Shown: positions 17,646 to 27,300, numbered from the stretch's first letter. The stretch is DNA of 64,000 nucleotides from Streptomyces longispororuber (GCF_024448165.1 NZ_JAMOLN010000030.1:1-64000), one strand, 5' to 3'. Notes: a model not told the origin generated them from the letters alone. Made by a program: numbers and translations.

Positions 17646-19118
17646 GTGCCGAACGCCAATGAAGACAACCCCAGTGCCCTGAGCCAGGTGCAGCGTCTCG
17701 CGGTCAGCGAGCTGCTGCGGGTCTCGCCTGTCGCGGACGATCTCGCCCGCCGATTCCAGGAGGCCGGGTTCTCTCTCGCCCTGGTCGGCGGTTCGGTCCG
17801 GGACGCACTGCTCGGCCGCCTCGGCAACGACCTGGACTTCACCACCGATGCCCGCCCCGACGACGTACTGAAGATCGTGCGCCCGTGGGCCGACGCGGTC
17901 TGGGAGGTCGGGATCGCGTTCGGCACCGTCGGCTGCCAGAAGGACGCCCGCGTCGACGGCGTCGACCAGAGCTTCCAGGTCGAGGTCACGACGTACCGCT
18001 CCGAGGCCTACGACAGGACCTCGCGCAAGCCCGAGGTGTCCTACGGCGATTCGATCGAGGAAGACCTCGTCCGTCGCGACTTCACCGTGAACGCGATGGC
18101 CGTCGCGCTCCCGGAGAAGGACTTCATCGACCCGCACGGCGGCCTGGACGACCTCGCCGAGAAGGTCCTGCGCACGCCCGGCACCCCCGAGGACTCGTTC
18201 TCGGACGACCCGCTGCGGATGATGAGGGCCGCCCGGTTCGCCGCGCAGCTGGACTTCGAGGTCGCTCCCGAGGTCGTCGCGGCGATGAAGGCGATGTCCG
18301 GCCGCATCGAGATCGTCTCGGCGGAGCGCGTCCGGGACGAGCTGAACAAGCTGATCCTCTCCGCGCACCCGCGCAAGGGGCTCACCCTGCTCGTCGACAC
18401 GGGCCTCGCCGACCACGTCCTGCCCGAGCTGCCCGCCCTGCGTCTGGAGCGCGACGAGCACCACCGGCACAAGGACGTCTACGACCACACGCTGATCGTC
18501 CTGGAGCAGGCGATGGCGCTGGAGACCGAGGGTCCCGACCTGACGCTGCGCCTCGCGGCGCTGCTGCACGACATCGGCAAGCCGCGCACGCGCCGCTTCG
18601 AGAAGGACGGCCGCGTCTCCTTCCACCACCACGAGGTGGTCGGCGCGAAGATGACGAAGAAGCGCATGACCGCGCTCAAGTACTCCAACGAACTGGTGAA
18701 GGACGTCTCGCGCCTGGTCGAGCTGCACCTGCGCTTCCACGGCTACGGCACCGGTGAGTGGACGGACTCCGCTGTGCGTCGCTACGTACGCGATGCGGGA
18801 CCGCTCCTGGGCCGGCTGCACAAGCTGACCCGCTCCGACTGCACGACGCGCAACAAGCGGAAGGCCAATGCCCTCTCGCGGGCGTACGACGGCCTTGAGG
18901 AGCGCATCGAGCGGTTGCAGGAGCAGGAGGAGCTGGACTCGATCCGGCCCGACCTGGACGGCAACCAGATCATGGAGGTCCTGGACGTGACGCCGGGGCC
19001 GGTGATCGGTCAGGCGTACAAGTTCCTGCTGGAGCTGCGTCTGGAGAACGGACCGATGGAGTACGACGCGGCGGTGGCGGCGCTCAAGGAGTGGTGGGCC
19101 GCCCGCGCGCAGGACTGA
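17646..19118 (+). CDS. CCA tRNA nucleotidyltransferase
   Basis: A 490-residue class II nucleotidyltransferase. The head contains GGSVRD (residues 48-53) and the metal-binding DLDFTTD (62-68), then the RRDFTVNAMAVAL element typical of tRNA nucleotidyltransferases. The C-terminal half holds an HD domain (LLHDIGK at about 307-313). Although often labelled poly(A) polymerase, the Streptomyces member has been reported to act on tRNA 3' ends. The GTG start has no Shine-Dalgarno; a TACCCT hexamer (17632-17637) eight bases before it suggests leaderless transcription. It is divergent from the DUF6049-murJ operon. Confidence 0.92.
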   Translation: MPNANEDNPSALSQVQRLAVSELLRVSPVADDLARRFQEAGFSLALVGGSVRDALLGRLGNDLDFTTDARPDDVLKIVRPWADAVWEVGIAFGTVGCQKDARVDGVDQSFQVEVTTYRSEAYDRTSRKPEVSYGDSIEEDLVRRDFTVNAMAVALPEKDFIDPHGGLDDLAEKVLRTPGTPEDSFSDDPLRMMRAARFAAQLDFEVAPEVVAAMKAMSGRIEIVSAERVRDELNKLILSAHPRKGLTLLVDTGLADHVLPELPALRLERDEHHRHKDVYDHTLIVLEQAMALETEGPDLTLRLAALLHDIGKPRTRRFEKDGRVSFHHHEVVGAKMTKKRMTALKYSNELVKDVSRLVELHLRFHGYGTGEWTDSAVRRYVRDAGPLLGRLHKLTRSDCTTRNKRKANALSRAYDGLEERIERLQEQEELDSIRPDLDGNQIMEVLDVTPGPVIGQAYKFLLELRLENGPMEYDAAVAALKEWWAARAQD

Positions 19119-19131
19119 CGCCCACGTCATC

Positions 19132-19169
19132 ACTCGGGGCTCTGTTTCACGTGAAACAGAGCCCCGAGT
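19132..19169. repeat. parS: 38-bp perfect palindrome centred on a parS site, convergent gene end
   Basis: The parS core GTTTCACGTGAAAC at 19144-19157 is extended symmetrically by 12 bases on each side (outer arms begin ACTCGGGG), so the whole 38 bp is self-complementary. It lies 14 bases after the tRNA nucleotidyltransferase stop and can fold as a terminator-like stem in RNA as well as bind ParB as DNA. Confidence 0.92.
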
Positions 19170-19190
19170 CGCGTCTGAGTGGCCCGACCG

Positions 19191-19222
19191 GGAGGCAATG
19201 TTTCACGTGAAACATTGCCTCC
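19191..19222. repeat. parS: 32-bp perfect palindrome centred on a second parS site
   Basis: The parS core at 19200-19213 is extended by nine bases on each side (GGAGGCAAT and complement). It lies 22 bases from the first palindrome and 24 bases from the MFS gene end, so a convergent gap of 127 bases holds two ParB sites that double as stem-loops. Confidence 0.92.
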
Positions 19223-19245
19223 GCGCACCGACCGTGCGGCGACGC

Positions 19246-20502
19246 CTAGCGCGTGGGGAAGCGGGACACGGCCAATGCGACCGCTCCGTAGAGAGCGGCC
19301 ACCAGGACCACGAGCTGGATCGAGCGGCCGTCCGGCGGCAGCATCAGGGCCGCCACTCCGGCCGCGCCGACGAACGAGACGTTGAACAGCACGTCGTAGA
19401 CGGAGAAGATCCTGCCGCGGAAGCCGTCGTCGACGGACGACTGCACGACCGTGTCCGTGGCGATCTTCGCGCCCTGGGTGGTGAGGCCGAGGACGAAGGC
19501 GGCCACCATGATCGGCGCGGGCTCGAAGGTGAGCCCCAGGGCCAGCTCCAGGACCGCCGCGACGCCGGCGCAGATCATGATCCAGCCGCCGGCTCCGAAG
19601 CGCCCGACGGCGGCCGGTGTGATGGCTGCTGCCACGAAGAAGCCGGCACCCGAGATGCCCACGGCGAGACCGAGCAGGGCCAGGCCTTCGGACTCCGTCG
19701 ACGACCAGGCGTACCGGCAGAGCATCAGCACCATGACCAGAAGGGCGCCGTAGCAGAACCGCATCACCGTTATCGCGGCCAGCGCGCGTGTGGCCGTCGG
19801 CCGGGCGGTGAGGTGGCGGACACCGGAGAGCAGTCCCTGTGCGGTGCCCGCCAGCGCGGCCCGCAGCCGGGGCTGCACCAACTCGGGATCCGGGCCGAGG
19901 AGCTGTACGTCCATCCGCAGGGACGCGAGTGCCGCACAGAGATAGAGGAAGGCGCCGAGCAGAACGACCGCCGCGTCGGAGTCCGAGGCGACCAGCCGGA
20001 CACCGAAGGCGAGGCCGCCGCCCAGCGTCGCGGCGAGGGTCCCCGCGGTCGGTGAGAGCGAGTTCGCCATGACGAGACGGTCGGCGTCCACGACCCGTGG
20101 CAGCGCGGCCGAGAGGCCCGACAGGACGAAACGATTGACCGCGGTCACACAGAGGGCCGATGCGTAGAAGAGCCAGTCCGGTGCGTGACTCAGCATGAGG
20201 ACGGCCGTCACGGACGCCAGCAGGACCCGCAGGAGATTCCCGTAGAGGAAGACCTGGCGGCGCCGCCAGCGGTCGAGGAGGACGCCTGCGAACGGTCCGA
20301 CGAGCGAGTACGGCAGCAGCAGGACGGCCATCGCCGAGGCGATCGCCCCCGGCGAGGTCTGCTTCTCCGGAGAGAAGACGACGTAGGTGGCGAGCGCGAC
20401 CTGGTACACGCCGTCCGCGCCCTGGGAGAGCAGTCGCAGCGTGAGCAGGCGCCGGAAGTCACGCAGGCGCAGCAGTACACGCAGGTCACGGACGACAGCC
20501 AT
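19246..20502 (-). CDS. MFS transporter
   Basis: A 418-residue major facilitator protein with about 12 hydrophobic helices and the loop motif VGPFAGVLLDRWRRRQVF (motif A, G-x3-D-R-x-RR). The pattern and length fit the enterobactin-exporter-like or MFS_3 group of exporters; the substrate is unknown. ATG 20502 is preferred (TGAGG nine bases upstream); an in-frame start at 20571 would run through a terminator hairpin. It is separated from ino1 upstream by that hairpin and a parS site, so it may have its own promoter. Confidence 0.82.
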   Translation of the reverse strand: MAVVRDLRVLLRLRDFRRLLTLRLLSQGADGVYQVALATYVVFSPEKQTSPGAIASAMAVLLLPYSLVGPFAGVLLDRWRRRQVFLYGNLLRVLLASVTAVLMLSHAPDWLFYASALCVTAVNRFVLSGLSAALPRVVDADRLVMANSLSPTAGTLAATLGGGLAFGVRLVASDSDAAVVLLGAFLYLCAALASLRMDVQLLGPDPELVQPRLRAALAGTAQGLLSGVRHLTARPTATRALAAITVMRFCYGALLVMVLMLCRYAWSSTESEGLALLGLAVGISGAGFFVAAAITPAAVGRFGAGGWIMICAGVAAVLELALGLTFEPAPIMVAAFVLGLTTQGAKIATDTVVQSSVDDGFRGRIFSVYDVLFNVSFVGAAGVAALMLPPDGRSIQLVVLVAALYGAVALAVSRFPTR

Positions 20503-20526
20503 GAGGCACAGCCTCACATACGAGGA

Positions 20527-20565
20527 AGGCCCCTGGAACGCACGACGTGTGCGATCCAGGGGCCT
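20527..20565 (-). terminator. Terminator downstream of ino1
   Basis: Perfect 11-bp arms (AGGCCCCTGGA at 20527-20537, complement at 20555-20565) with further CGCAC/GTGCG pairing inside. It separates ino1 from the MFS gene on the minus strand. Confidence 0.75.
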
Positions 20566-20587
20566 CGACAACCCTCGGACGATCGGT

Positions 20588-20601
20588 GTTTCACGTGAAA
20601 C
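20588..20601. promoter_or_regulatory. parS: parS site between ino1 and the MFS gene
   Basis: Perfect core, extended to a 24-bp palindrome (20583-20606, TCGGT arms). It lies between the ino1 stop and the terminator hairpin. Confidence 0.93.
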
Positions 20602-20627
20602 ACCGACGCGGCCCGGTCAGCGGGAGG

Positions 20628-21710
20628 TCAGCGCTCGACCTCGCCCTTGATGAACTTCTCGACGTTCTCGAAGGCCTCGTCGTCGAAGTACTGAACCGGC
20701 GGGGACTTCATGAAGTACGAGGACGCGGAGAGGATCGGGCCGCCGATGCCGCGGTCCTTGGCGATCTTCGCGGCGCGCACGGCGTCGATGATGACACCGG
20801 CCGAGTTCGGGGAGTCCCAGACCTCGAGCTTGTACTCAAGGTTCAGCGGGACCTCGCCGAAGGCGCGACCCTCGAGGCGGACGTACGCCCACTTGCGGTC
20901 GTCGAGCCACGCGACGTAGTCGGACGGGCCGATGTGGACGTTCTTGTCGCCCAGCTCGCGGTCGCGGATCTGCGAGGTGACGGCCTGCGTCTTCGAGATC
21001 TTCTTCGACTCGAGGCGGTCACGCTCGAGCATGTTCTTGAAGTCCATGTTGCCGCCGACGTTGAGCTGCATGGTGCGCTCAAGACGGACACCGCGGTCCT
21101 CGAACAGCTTCGCCATCACGCGGTGCGTGATGGTCGCGCCGACCTGCGACTTGATGTCGTCGCCGACGATCGGGACGCCCGCCTCGGTGAACTTGTCCGC
21201 CCACTCCTTGGTACCGGCGATGAAGACCGGCAGAGCGTTGACGAACGCGACCTTGGCGTCGATGGCGCACTGGGCGTAGAACTTCGCCGCGTCCTCGGAA
21301 CCGACGGGCAGGTAGCAGACGAGAACGTCGACCTGCTTGTCCTTGAGGATCTGGACGACGTCGACGGGGGCCTCGGCGGACTCCTCGATCGTCTCGCGGT
21401 AGTACTTGCCCAGACCGTCGAGCGTGTGGCCACGCTGGACCTGGACGCCCGTGTTCGGGACGTCGCAGATCTTGATGGTGTTGTTCTCGGAGGCGCCGAT
21501 GGCGTCCGCGAGGTCGAGGCCGACCTTCTTCGCGTCGACGTCGAACGCGGCGACGAACTCGACGTCGCCGACGTGGTAGTCGCCGAACTGGACGTGCATG
21601 AGGCCGGGGACCTTGGTCTCCGGGTCAGCGTCCTTGTAGAACTCGACGCCCTGCACCAGCGAGGCGGCGCAGTTGCCCACGCCGACGATGGCTACGCGAA
21701 CCGAACCCAT
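20628..21710 (-). CDS. ino1: Inositol-3-phosphate synthase
   Basis: A 360-residue NAD-dependent enzyme that turns glucose-6-phosphate into myo-inositol-1-phosphate, the first step to phosphatidylinositol and mycothiol. The N-terminal Rossmann motif [16 protein letters not shown] and the conserved KPTSK-like region ([17 protein letters not shown]), [13 protein letters not shown] and [11 protein letters not shown] segments identify the prokaryotic-type synthase. It follows the PadR gene by 43 bases and is probably in one operon with it. Because mycothiol is the thiol buffer that SigR protects, this gene connects functionally with trxBA nearby. Confidence 0.92.
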   Translation of the reverse strand: MGSVRVAIVGVGNCAASLVQGVEFYKDADPETKVPGLMHVQFGDYHVGDVEFVAAFDVDAKKVGLDLADAIGASENNTIKICDVPNTGVQVQRGHTLDGLGKYYRETIEESAEAPVDVVQILKDKQVDVLVCYLPVGSEDAAKFYAQCAIDAKVAFVNALPVFIAGTKEWADKFTEAGVPIVGDDIKSQVGATITHRVMAKLFEDRGVRLERTMQLNVGGNMDFKNMLERDRLESKKISKTQAVTSQIRDRELGDKNVHIGPSDYVAWLDDRKWAYVRLEGRAFGEVPLNLEYKLEVWDSPNSAGVIIDAVRAAKIAKDRGIGGPILSASSYFMKSPPVQYFDDEAFENVEKFIKGEVER

Positions 21711-21753
21711 TCCGGTTGCTCCCTGTGTGTACTGGTGAAGTCCTGATCGGACT

Positions 21754-22434
21754 TCACGTGGCGGTGTCGTCGGACGGATCCGGCCGGGTGCTGTCCCGGT
21801 GCCGGGGCAGGCCGCCCGTCTCTCCAGATGTGTCCTGCTGAGCTGCGTCCCCCGGGCCCGACCGTCGCTGGTCGCGGCCCGCGCGCTCGCTCTCGATGAG
21901 CTCGTTCAGCCAGCGCACTTCGCGCTCCACGGACTCCATGCCGTGGCGCTGCAGCTCAAGCGTGTAGTCGTCCAGGCGCTCCCGGGTGCGGGCGAAGGAG
22001 AGGCGCATCTTCTCGAGGCGCTCCTCCAGCCGGCTGCGACGGCCCTCGAGGACACGCATCCGCACATCACGCGACGTCTGCCCGAAGAAGGCGAATCGCG
22101 CGGCGAAGTGCTCGTCCTCGTACGCATCGGGGCCGGTCTGCGAGAGCAGGTCCTCGAAGTGCTCCTTACCTTCCGCCGTCAACCGATAGACGATCTTGGC
22201 GCGACGCCCTGCGAGTGGTGTCGCCAGGGCATCGGCGGGATTGTTTCCCGACTCCTCGATCAACCAGCCGTTGGCGACCAGCGTCTTGAGGCAGGGGTAC
22301 AGCGTCCCGTAACTGAAGGCTCGGAAGACGCCGAGCGACGTATTGAGTCGTTTGCGCAGCTCATAGCCGTGCATCGGGGACTCACGGAGCAGGCCGAGTA
22401 CGGCGAACTCAAGGATGCCGGAGCGCCGGCTCAT
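21754..22434 (-). CDS. PadR family transcriptional regulator
   Basis: A 226-residue regulator. The N-terminal winged helix covers about residues 1-100, with [24 protein letters not shown], the recognition region [22 protein letters not shown] and the wing [15 protein letters not shown] long helical C-terminal region (about 110-195) should mediate dimerisation, and the last 30 residues are disordered. It precedes ino1 and probably represses the padR-ino1 operon through the 9-bp inverted repeat 50 bases upstream of its start. The inducer is unknown. Confidence 0.88.
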   Translation of the reverse strand: MSRRSGILEFAVLGLLRESPMHGYELRKRLNTSLGVFRAFSYGTLYPCLKTLVANGWLIEESGNNPADALATPLAGRRAKIVYRLTAEGKEHFEDLLSQTGPDAYEDEHFAARFAFFGQTSRDVRMRVLEGRRSRLEERLEKMRLSFARTRERLDDYTLELQRHGMESVEREVRWLNELIESERAGRDQRRSGPGDAAQQDTSGETGGLPRHRDSTRPDPSDDTAT

Positions 22435-22484
22435 GTCGCCTCCTCACTGTCGCGGTCCCGTATATCGACTCTTTATGTCGTGCT

Positions 22485-22505
22485 GATGTATCGGCTCGAT
22501 ACATC
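22485..22505. promoter_or_regulatory. Candidate PadR operator
   Basis: A perfect inverted repeat, GATGTATCG (22485-22493) and CGATACATC (22497-22505), with a 3-base spacer, in an AT-richer stretch 50 bases upstream of padR. PadR-type regulators commonly bind ATGT/ACAT half sites. Confidence 0.65.
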
Positions 22506-22804
22506 TCGACGATAGAACGACCCTGCGACTGCGACAAGAGGGATCACGGTGAACGGCGTCACATCACCGATTCGTAGGAAGCAACTTGCCTGATTTGGGG
22601 TGAACTTCGGCCCTAGGAGGGTTTTGACGGTGCGTAGTCTGTCCGCCATGCAGACCACCGGGAACCGAGTGACGCCTGAGGACGTCGTCGTCCCCGGGGC
22701 AGTGCGGGTGAGTGCCGGACGAGGCGCATCCGTACTTCGGGGGGACCGGAAACCAGCCGCCGTCCAGGTGCGCGTGCCGCGCCTGCCCTAGGAGTAGTCG
22801 TTCG

Positions 22805-25558
22805 ATGAGCGAGCACCGTCGCAAACCGCCGCCGCCGCAGGGTGGCGGGCGTGCCGCGGCCCGTCGCGGAGCATCCGGAGCGTCATCGGGCCGTCGCGCG
22901 GCACCGCGTGGCAGCACCGCTTCCCCCTCCGATTCCTACGGTGGCCCGAGTTCGTCGGGGTCGTCCGGGAGCGCGGGCGATGACCGTCAGTGGGGCGGCC
23001 GTGCCGAAGCGCGCCGCGCGGCCCAGCGCAGTACCAGCGGCAGCAGGCGCAGGGCGCCTGACGGCGGCGCCGGACGCGGTGGCGCCGGTGGCGGCGGCCG
23101 TCGTGGCGGCGGGGGCCCCGGGGGCCCGAACGGGCCGGGGCGCGGCCGGGGCCGCCCGGGGAAGAAGAAGTTCATCGATTACCCGCGTGCCTACAAGGAC
23201 GGGTGGCGACGGTGGATGCCGTCCTGGCGTCTGGTGACGGGCGTGTGCGTCGGCTTCTTCGGGAGCCTGATGGTGGCGGCCGGCATCGCGTACGCGTTGG
23301 TGGACACGCCGAAGGAGGCCCTGACCGCCAAGGCGCAGAACAACGTCTACTACTGGGCCGACGGCAAGCAGATGATCGCGACCGGTGGTGAGACCAACCG
23401 GCAGATCATCAAGTACGAGGACATCCCGAAGTCCATGCGCTACGCCGTGATGTCGGCGGAGAACAAGACCTTCGAGACCGACAAGGGCGTCGACCCGATG
23501 GGTATCGCCCGTGCCGTGTTCAACATGGCCAAGGGCGGCGAGACCCAGGGCGGCTCGACCATCACGCAGCAGTACGTGAAGAACGCGATGCTGGACGATC
23601 AGTCGCAGACGGTCTCCCGAAAGTTCAAGGAGCTCCTCGTCTCCATAAAGGTCGGCCGCACGGTCGACAAGGACGTGGTCATGGCCGGGTACCTGAACAC
23701 GGCCTACTACGGGCGTGGCGCCTACGGCATTCAGGCCGCGGCTCGTACCTACTTCGGCAAGGACGCCTCGGAACTCGACGCGAGCCAGTCCGCGTTCCTC
23801 GCGTCCGTGCTCAAGGGCGCCACGTACTACGACCCGGCGGGCTCGCCCGAGATCGACCCGGTCAACGCGACGGCGGCGAAGAACCGCCAGCGCGCCGAGG
23901 ACCGCTGGAAGTGGATCCTCGACGAAGAGGTCAAGGACGGCCGCCTGTCGGCCTCGCAGCGGAGCGTCTTCGACAAGAAGGGCTTCCCGAAGCTGCAGAA
24001 CCCTCGTACCAACGCGCAGCTCGGCGGTCAGATCGGTTACCTCGTCGACCTGGCCAAGGCGTACGTCATCAACAACAGCGACGGGCAGATCACTGCCGAG
24101 AAGCTGCAGCAGGGCGGCTACGAGATCCACACCACCTTCGACAGGCACAAGGTGAAGGAGCTCGAGGACGCGGTGAAGAAGGTCCGCAAGGAGAACCTCG
24201 ACTCCAAGCGCAAGTTCAAGGGCGAGTACGTCGACAAGTACGTCCAGTTCGGTGGCGCTTCCGTGAGCCCCAAGGACGGGGCCATCCAGGCCATCTACGG
24301 CGGTGAGGACGCGACCAAGCACTTCACCAACAACGCCGACGTCACCGGTGCCCAGGTCGGTTCGACCTTCAAGCCGTTCGTGCTGGCCGCGGCCTTCAAG
24401 TACGGCGTGCGGGACCCGGACGGACTGCCGGACCAGGACGAGTCCGAGCGGACGATCGTCTCGCCGAAGAGCCTGTACAGCGGCAAGAACAAGCTCAAGA
24501 TCGAGACGTACGACGGCGTGCCCTGGAAGAACCAGAAGGGCAAGGAGTGGCTGCAGACCAACGACGGCGGCGCCTCCTACAACCGGCCCAGCTTCCAGAT
24601 CGACCTGCGTGAGGCGATGCGGGAGTCCGTCAACTCCGCGTACGTCCAGCTGGGCATGGACGTCGGCCTCGACAAGGTCAAGGAAGCCGCCCAGAGCGCC
24701 GGCATCCTCGAGGACAGCTTCGCCAGCGCCAACTTCCCGTCGTTCTCGCTCGGTACCTCCGACCCGAGCGCGATCCGGATGGCCGGTGCCTATGGGACCT
24801 TCGCGACCAGTGGCCAGCAGAACGACCCGTACTCGGTGAAGTCCGTCGACCATGAGGGCGAGACCGTCTACCGGCACGAGACGAAGCCCAAGCGTGCCTT
24901 CGACCCCCAGGTCGCCGACAACGTGACCGACGTGCTCAAGACCGTGGTCGACAAGGGAACGGGTACCAAGGCGCAGCTGCCGGGCCGGGACGTGGCCGGC
25001 AAGACCGGTACCACCGACGGCAACAAGTCCGCCTGGTTCGTCGGCTACACGAAGCAGCTGTCCACCGCGATCACGATGTACCGGATGGACGACAACGAGA
25101 AGGCCAAGGACCGCAAGTTCCTGGAGATGTACGGAACGGGTGGCCAGGACAAGATCCACGGTGCGTCGTTCCCGGCCGAGATCTGGCACGACTACATGTC
25201 CAAGGCGATGCAGGGCGCGAAGTACGAGTCCTTCCCGACGCCCGAGCCCATCGGCAAGGTGATCGGCGAGACTCCGAGCCCGACGCCGACCCCGTCGGCC
25301 ACCGCGCCCCCGTCCTCGTCCGCTCCGCCCTCGCCGACCCCGAGCCAGTCGACGGCTGACCCTTCGCCGTCGACCAGCGAGAGCTGCAGCCAGTGGGACT
25401 GGAACTGCAACCAGAACGGCGGTGCGGCGAACGGCGGCACGGCGGACGGTGGAACGACGGACGGCGGAGTGACGTCGTCGCCGACGGCTACCGAGACCGA
25501 CGGCAACGGAAACACCAGAGGGAACGGAAACGGAACCCTCTTCGGCGGAGGAGGCTGA
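22805..25558 (+). CDS. Class A penicillin-binding protein (bifunctional transglycosylase/transpeptidase)
   Basis: A 917-residue bifunctional peptidoglycan synthase. The first 120 residues are an Arg/Gly/Ser/Pro-rich cytoplasmic tail, followed by a membrane anchor (LVTGVCVGFFGSLMVAAGIAYAL). The GT51 domain carries the catalytic glutamate in SAENKTFE (about 217-224) and GGSTITQQYVKN (about 247-258). The transpeptidase domain has SxxK in GSTFKPF (about 518), SxN in SVNSAY (about 608) and KTG in GKTGTTDG (about 731). The last 110 residues are Pro/Ser/Thr- then Gly/Asn-rich with a Cys pair. ATG 22805 has AGGAG ten bases upstream. It uses the lipid II delivered by MurJ. Confidence 0.93.
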   Translation: MSEHRRKPPPPQGGGRAAARRGASGASSGRRAAPRGSTASPSDSYGGPSSSGSSGSAGDDRQWGGRAEARRAAQRSTSGSRRRAPDGGAGRGGAGGGGRRGGGGPGGPNGPGRGRGRPGKKKFIDYPRAYKDGWRRWMPSWRLVTGVCVGFFGSLMVAAGIAYALVDTPKEALTAKAQNNVYYWADGKQMIATGGETNRQIIKYEDIPKSMRYAVMSAENKTFETDKGVDPMGIARAVFNMAKGGETQGGSTITQQYVKNAMLDDQSQTVSRKFKELLVSIKVGRTVDKDVVMAGYLNTAYYGRGAYGIQAAARTYFGKDASELDASQSAFLASVLKGATYYDPAGSPEIDPVNATAAKNRQRAEDRWKWILDEEVKDGRLSASQRSVFDKKGFPKLQNPRTNAQLGGQIGYLVDLAKAYVINNSDGQITAEKLQQGGYEIHTTFDRHKVKELEDAVKKVRKENLDSKRKFKGEYVDKYVQFGGASVSPKDGAIQAIYGGEDATKHFTNNADVTGAQVGSTFKPFVLAAAFKYGVRDPDGLPDQDESERTIVSPKSLYSGKNKLKIETYDGVPWKNQKGKEWLQTNDGGASYNRPSFQIDLREAMRESVNSAYVQLGMDVGLDKVKEAAQSAGILEDSFASANFPSFSLGTSDPSAIRMAGAYGTFATSGQQNDPYSVKSVDHEGETVYRHETKPKRAFDPQVADNVTDVLKTVVDKGTGTKAQLPGRDVAGKTGTTDGNKSAWFVGYTKQLSTAITMYRMDDNEKAKDRKFLEMYGTGGQDKIHGASFPAEIWHDYMSKAMQGAKYESFPTPEPIGKVIGETPSPTPTPSATAPPSSSAPPSPTPSQSTADPSPSTSESCSQWDWNCNQNGGAANGGTADGGTTDGGVTSSPTATETDGNGNTRGNGNGTLFGGGG

Positions 25559-25581
25559 CCGGAGCAGCCGCAACGCTCCGT

Positions 25582-25595
25582 GTTTCACGTGAAAC
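25582..25595. promoter_or_regulatory. parS: parS site between the PBP and GT-C genes
   Basis: Perfect GTTTCACGTGAAAC, 24 bases after the PBP stop. Confidence 0.93.
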
Positions 25596-25687
25596 GCTGC
25601 GTGTTCCACGCCGATCGAGGGCCGTCGCACCGACCAGGTGCGGCGGCCCTCGCCGCGTTCTCAGCCGCGTACGGCAGGATGTGCGGC

Positions 25688-27208
25688 ATGCCCAGTGCAG
25701 AGACGACACGAGCGAACCCGCAGCAGCCGGACCCCGTGCGGCCGACCAGAGAGGACGAGGTCGCGGAGGCCGGCAGCGAGTTCATCGGAGGCCCCATCGG
25801 ACGGCGTGCCCTGCTCGGCCGCTCGTGGTGGACCCCGGTGCGCGTCATCGCGCTCGTCATGCTGGGCATGTTCGCGCTCGGCATGGTGCAGAAGTTCCCC
25901 TGCTACGACGGTGCCTGGTTCTACGGGGCGAGCTCCCAGTACACGCACGCGTGCTACTCGGACATCCCGCACCTCTACCAGGGGCGCGGGTTCGCCGACG
26001 GGCTCGTCCCATACTTCGACAAGCTGCCCGGCGACATGGACTACCTCGAATACCCGGTCCTCACCGGTGTGTTCATGGAGGTCGCCGCGTGGCTGACGCC
26101 CGGCAGCGGATCCATCCAGCACCAGGAGCAGGTGTACTGGATGGTCAATGCCGGGATGCTGATGATCTGCGCCGCGGTCATCGCCGTCTGCGTCGCCCGC
26201 ACCCACCGCAGGCGCCCCTGGGACGGCCTCCTGGTGGCCCTGGCGCCCGCGTTCGCGCTGACCGCCACCATCAACTGGGATCTCTTCGCCGTGGCCCTCA
26301 CAGCGGCCGCCATGCTGATGTGGTCGCGCGGGCGTGCCCTCGCCTTCGGCGTGCTGCTGGGACTCGCGACCGCCGCCAAGCTCTACCCCGTCCTGCTCCT
26401 CGGCCCGCTGTTCGTGCTGTGCTGGCGGGCGGGCAGGTGGCGGGCCTTCGGGGTCGCGACGCTCGGCGCGGCCGGTGCCTGGCTGGTCGTGAACCTGCCG
26501 GTGATGATCATGGCGCCGGACGGCTGGTCGAAGTTCTACACGTTCAGCCAGGAGCGCGGTGTCGACTTCGGCTCCTTCTGGCTGGTCATCTCCCAGCACA
26601 TGGACTCACCGCTCGACACCGACGTCGTCAACACCCTGGCCACGGCCCTGATGGTGCTGGCCTGCCTGGGCGTCGCGGCCCTCGCGCTGACCGCCCCCCG
26701 CCGGCCGCGCTTCGCGCAGCTCGCGTTCCTGGTGGTCGCCGCCTTCATCCTCACCAACAAGGTCTACTCGCCGCAGTACGTCCTGTGGCTCATCCCGCTC
26801 GCCGCTCTGGCCCGCCCGAAGTGGCGGGACTTCCTGATCTGGCAGGCGTGCGAGGTCGCGTACTTCCTGGGGATCTGGCTGTACCTCGCGTACACGACCA
26901 GCGGCGACAAGCACCAGGGCCTGCCGACGGACGGGTACCAACTGGCCATCGCCGCCCATCTGCTGGGCACGCTGTACCTCTGCGCCGTCATCGTGCGGGA
27001 CATCTGGATGCCCGACAGGGATGTCGTGCGGCGTTCCGGGGACGACGACCCGTCGGGCGGCGTCCTGGACGGCGCTGAGGACGTCTTCGTGCTCGGGTAC
27101 GCGGCCCATCCCCCGCGGCACGCAGGCCACGGCGGCGAGCAGCCCCCGCCCGTGAACTGGGGCGCTGATCCCGGTGATTGGGGCAAGGACCCCGGACGTT
27201 CACTCTGA
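25688..27208 (+). CDS. GT-C type membrane glycosyltransferase (DUF2029/GT87-like)
   Basis: A 506-residue polytopic protein with about ten hydrophobic helices. After an acidic N-terminus there is a first helix (VRVIALVMLGMFALGMVQKF), then an extracytoplasmic loop with the acidic motif YFDKLPGDMDYLEYPVLTG, typical of polyprenyl-phosphate-sugar-dependent GT-C enzymes. Later helices include LAFGVLLGLATAAKLYPVLLLGP, the LGLAxAxKxYP signature of the DUF2029/GT87 family. A Gly/Pro-rich tail ends the protein. Likely a mannosyl- or arabinosyltransferase acting on an envelope glycan or glycoprotein; the acceptor is not identifiable. ATG 25688 has AGGA eight bases upstream. Confidence 0.82.
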   Translation: MPSAETTRANPQQPDPVRPTREDEVAEAGSEFIGGPIGRRALLGRSWWTPVRVIALVMLGMFALGMVQKFPCYDGAWFYGASSQYTHACYSDIPHLYQGRGFADGLVPYFDKLPGDMDYLEYPVLTGVFMEVAAWLTPGSGSIQHQEQVYWMVNAGMLMICAAVIAVCVARTHRRRPWDGLLVALAPAFALTATINWDLFAVALTAAAMLMWSRGRALAFGVLLGLATAAKLYPVLLLGPLFVLCWRAGRWRAFGVATLGAAGAWLVVNLPVMIMAPDGWSKFYTFSQERGVDFGSFWLVISQHMDSPLDTDVVNTLATALMVLACLGVAALALTAPRRPRFAQLAFLVVAAFILTNKVYSPQYVLWLIPLAALARPKWRDFLIWQACEVAYFLGIWLYLAYTTSGDKHQGLPTDGYQLAIAAHLLGTLYLCAVIVRDIWMPDRDVVRRSGDDDPSGGVLDGAEDVFVLGYAAHPPRHAGHGGEQPPPVNWGADPGDWGKDPGRSL

Positions 27209-27234
27209 GCGAACCGGGCCCGTGACGGGAACGA

Positions 27235-27273
27235 AGAAGGGGCCGCGCACCTCCTGGATGCGCGGCCCCTTCT
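27235..27273. terminator. Bidirectional terminator between convergent GT-C and PLP genes
   Basis: A 15-bp perfect stem (27235-27249 with 27259-27273) around a 9-base loop, with A-rich and T-rich flanks that suit both directions. Confidence 0.85.
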
Positions 27274-27300
27274 CTCATGCCCTGTGGATGGTGCTCCGGC

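Noticed and set aside
22600-22791. Small plus-strand ORF before the PBP gene
   Set aside because: No ribosome binding site at its ATG codons, no recognisable domain; probably PBP leader sequence.
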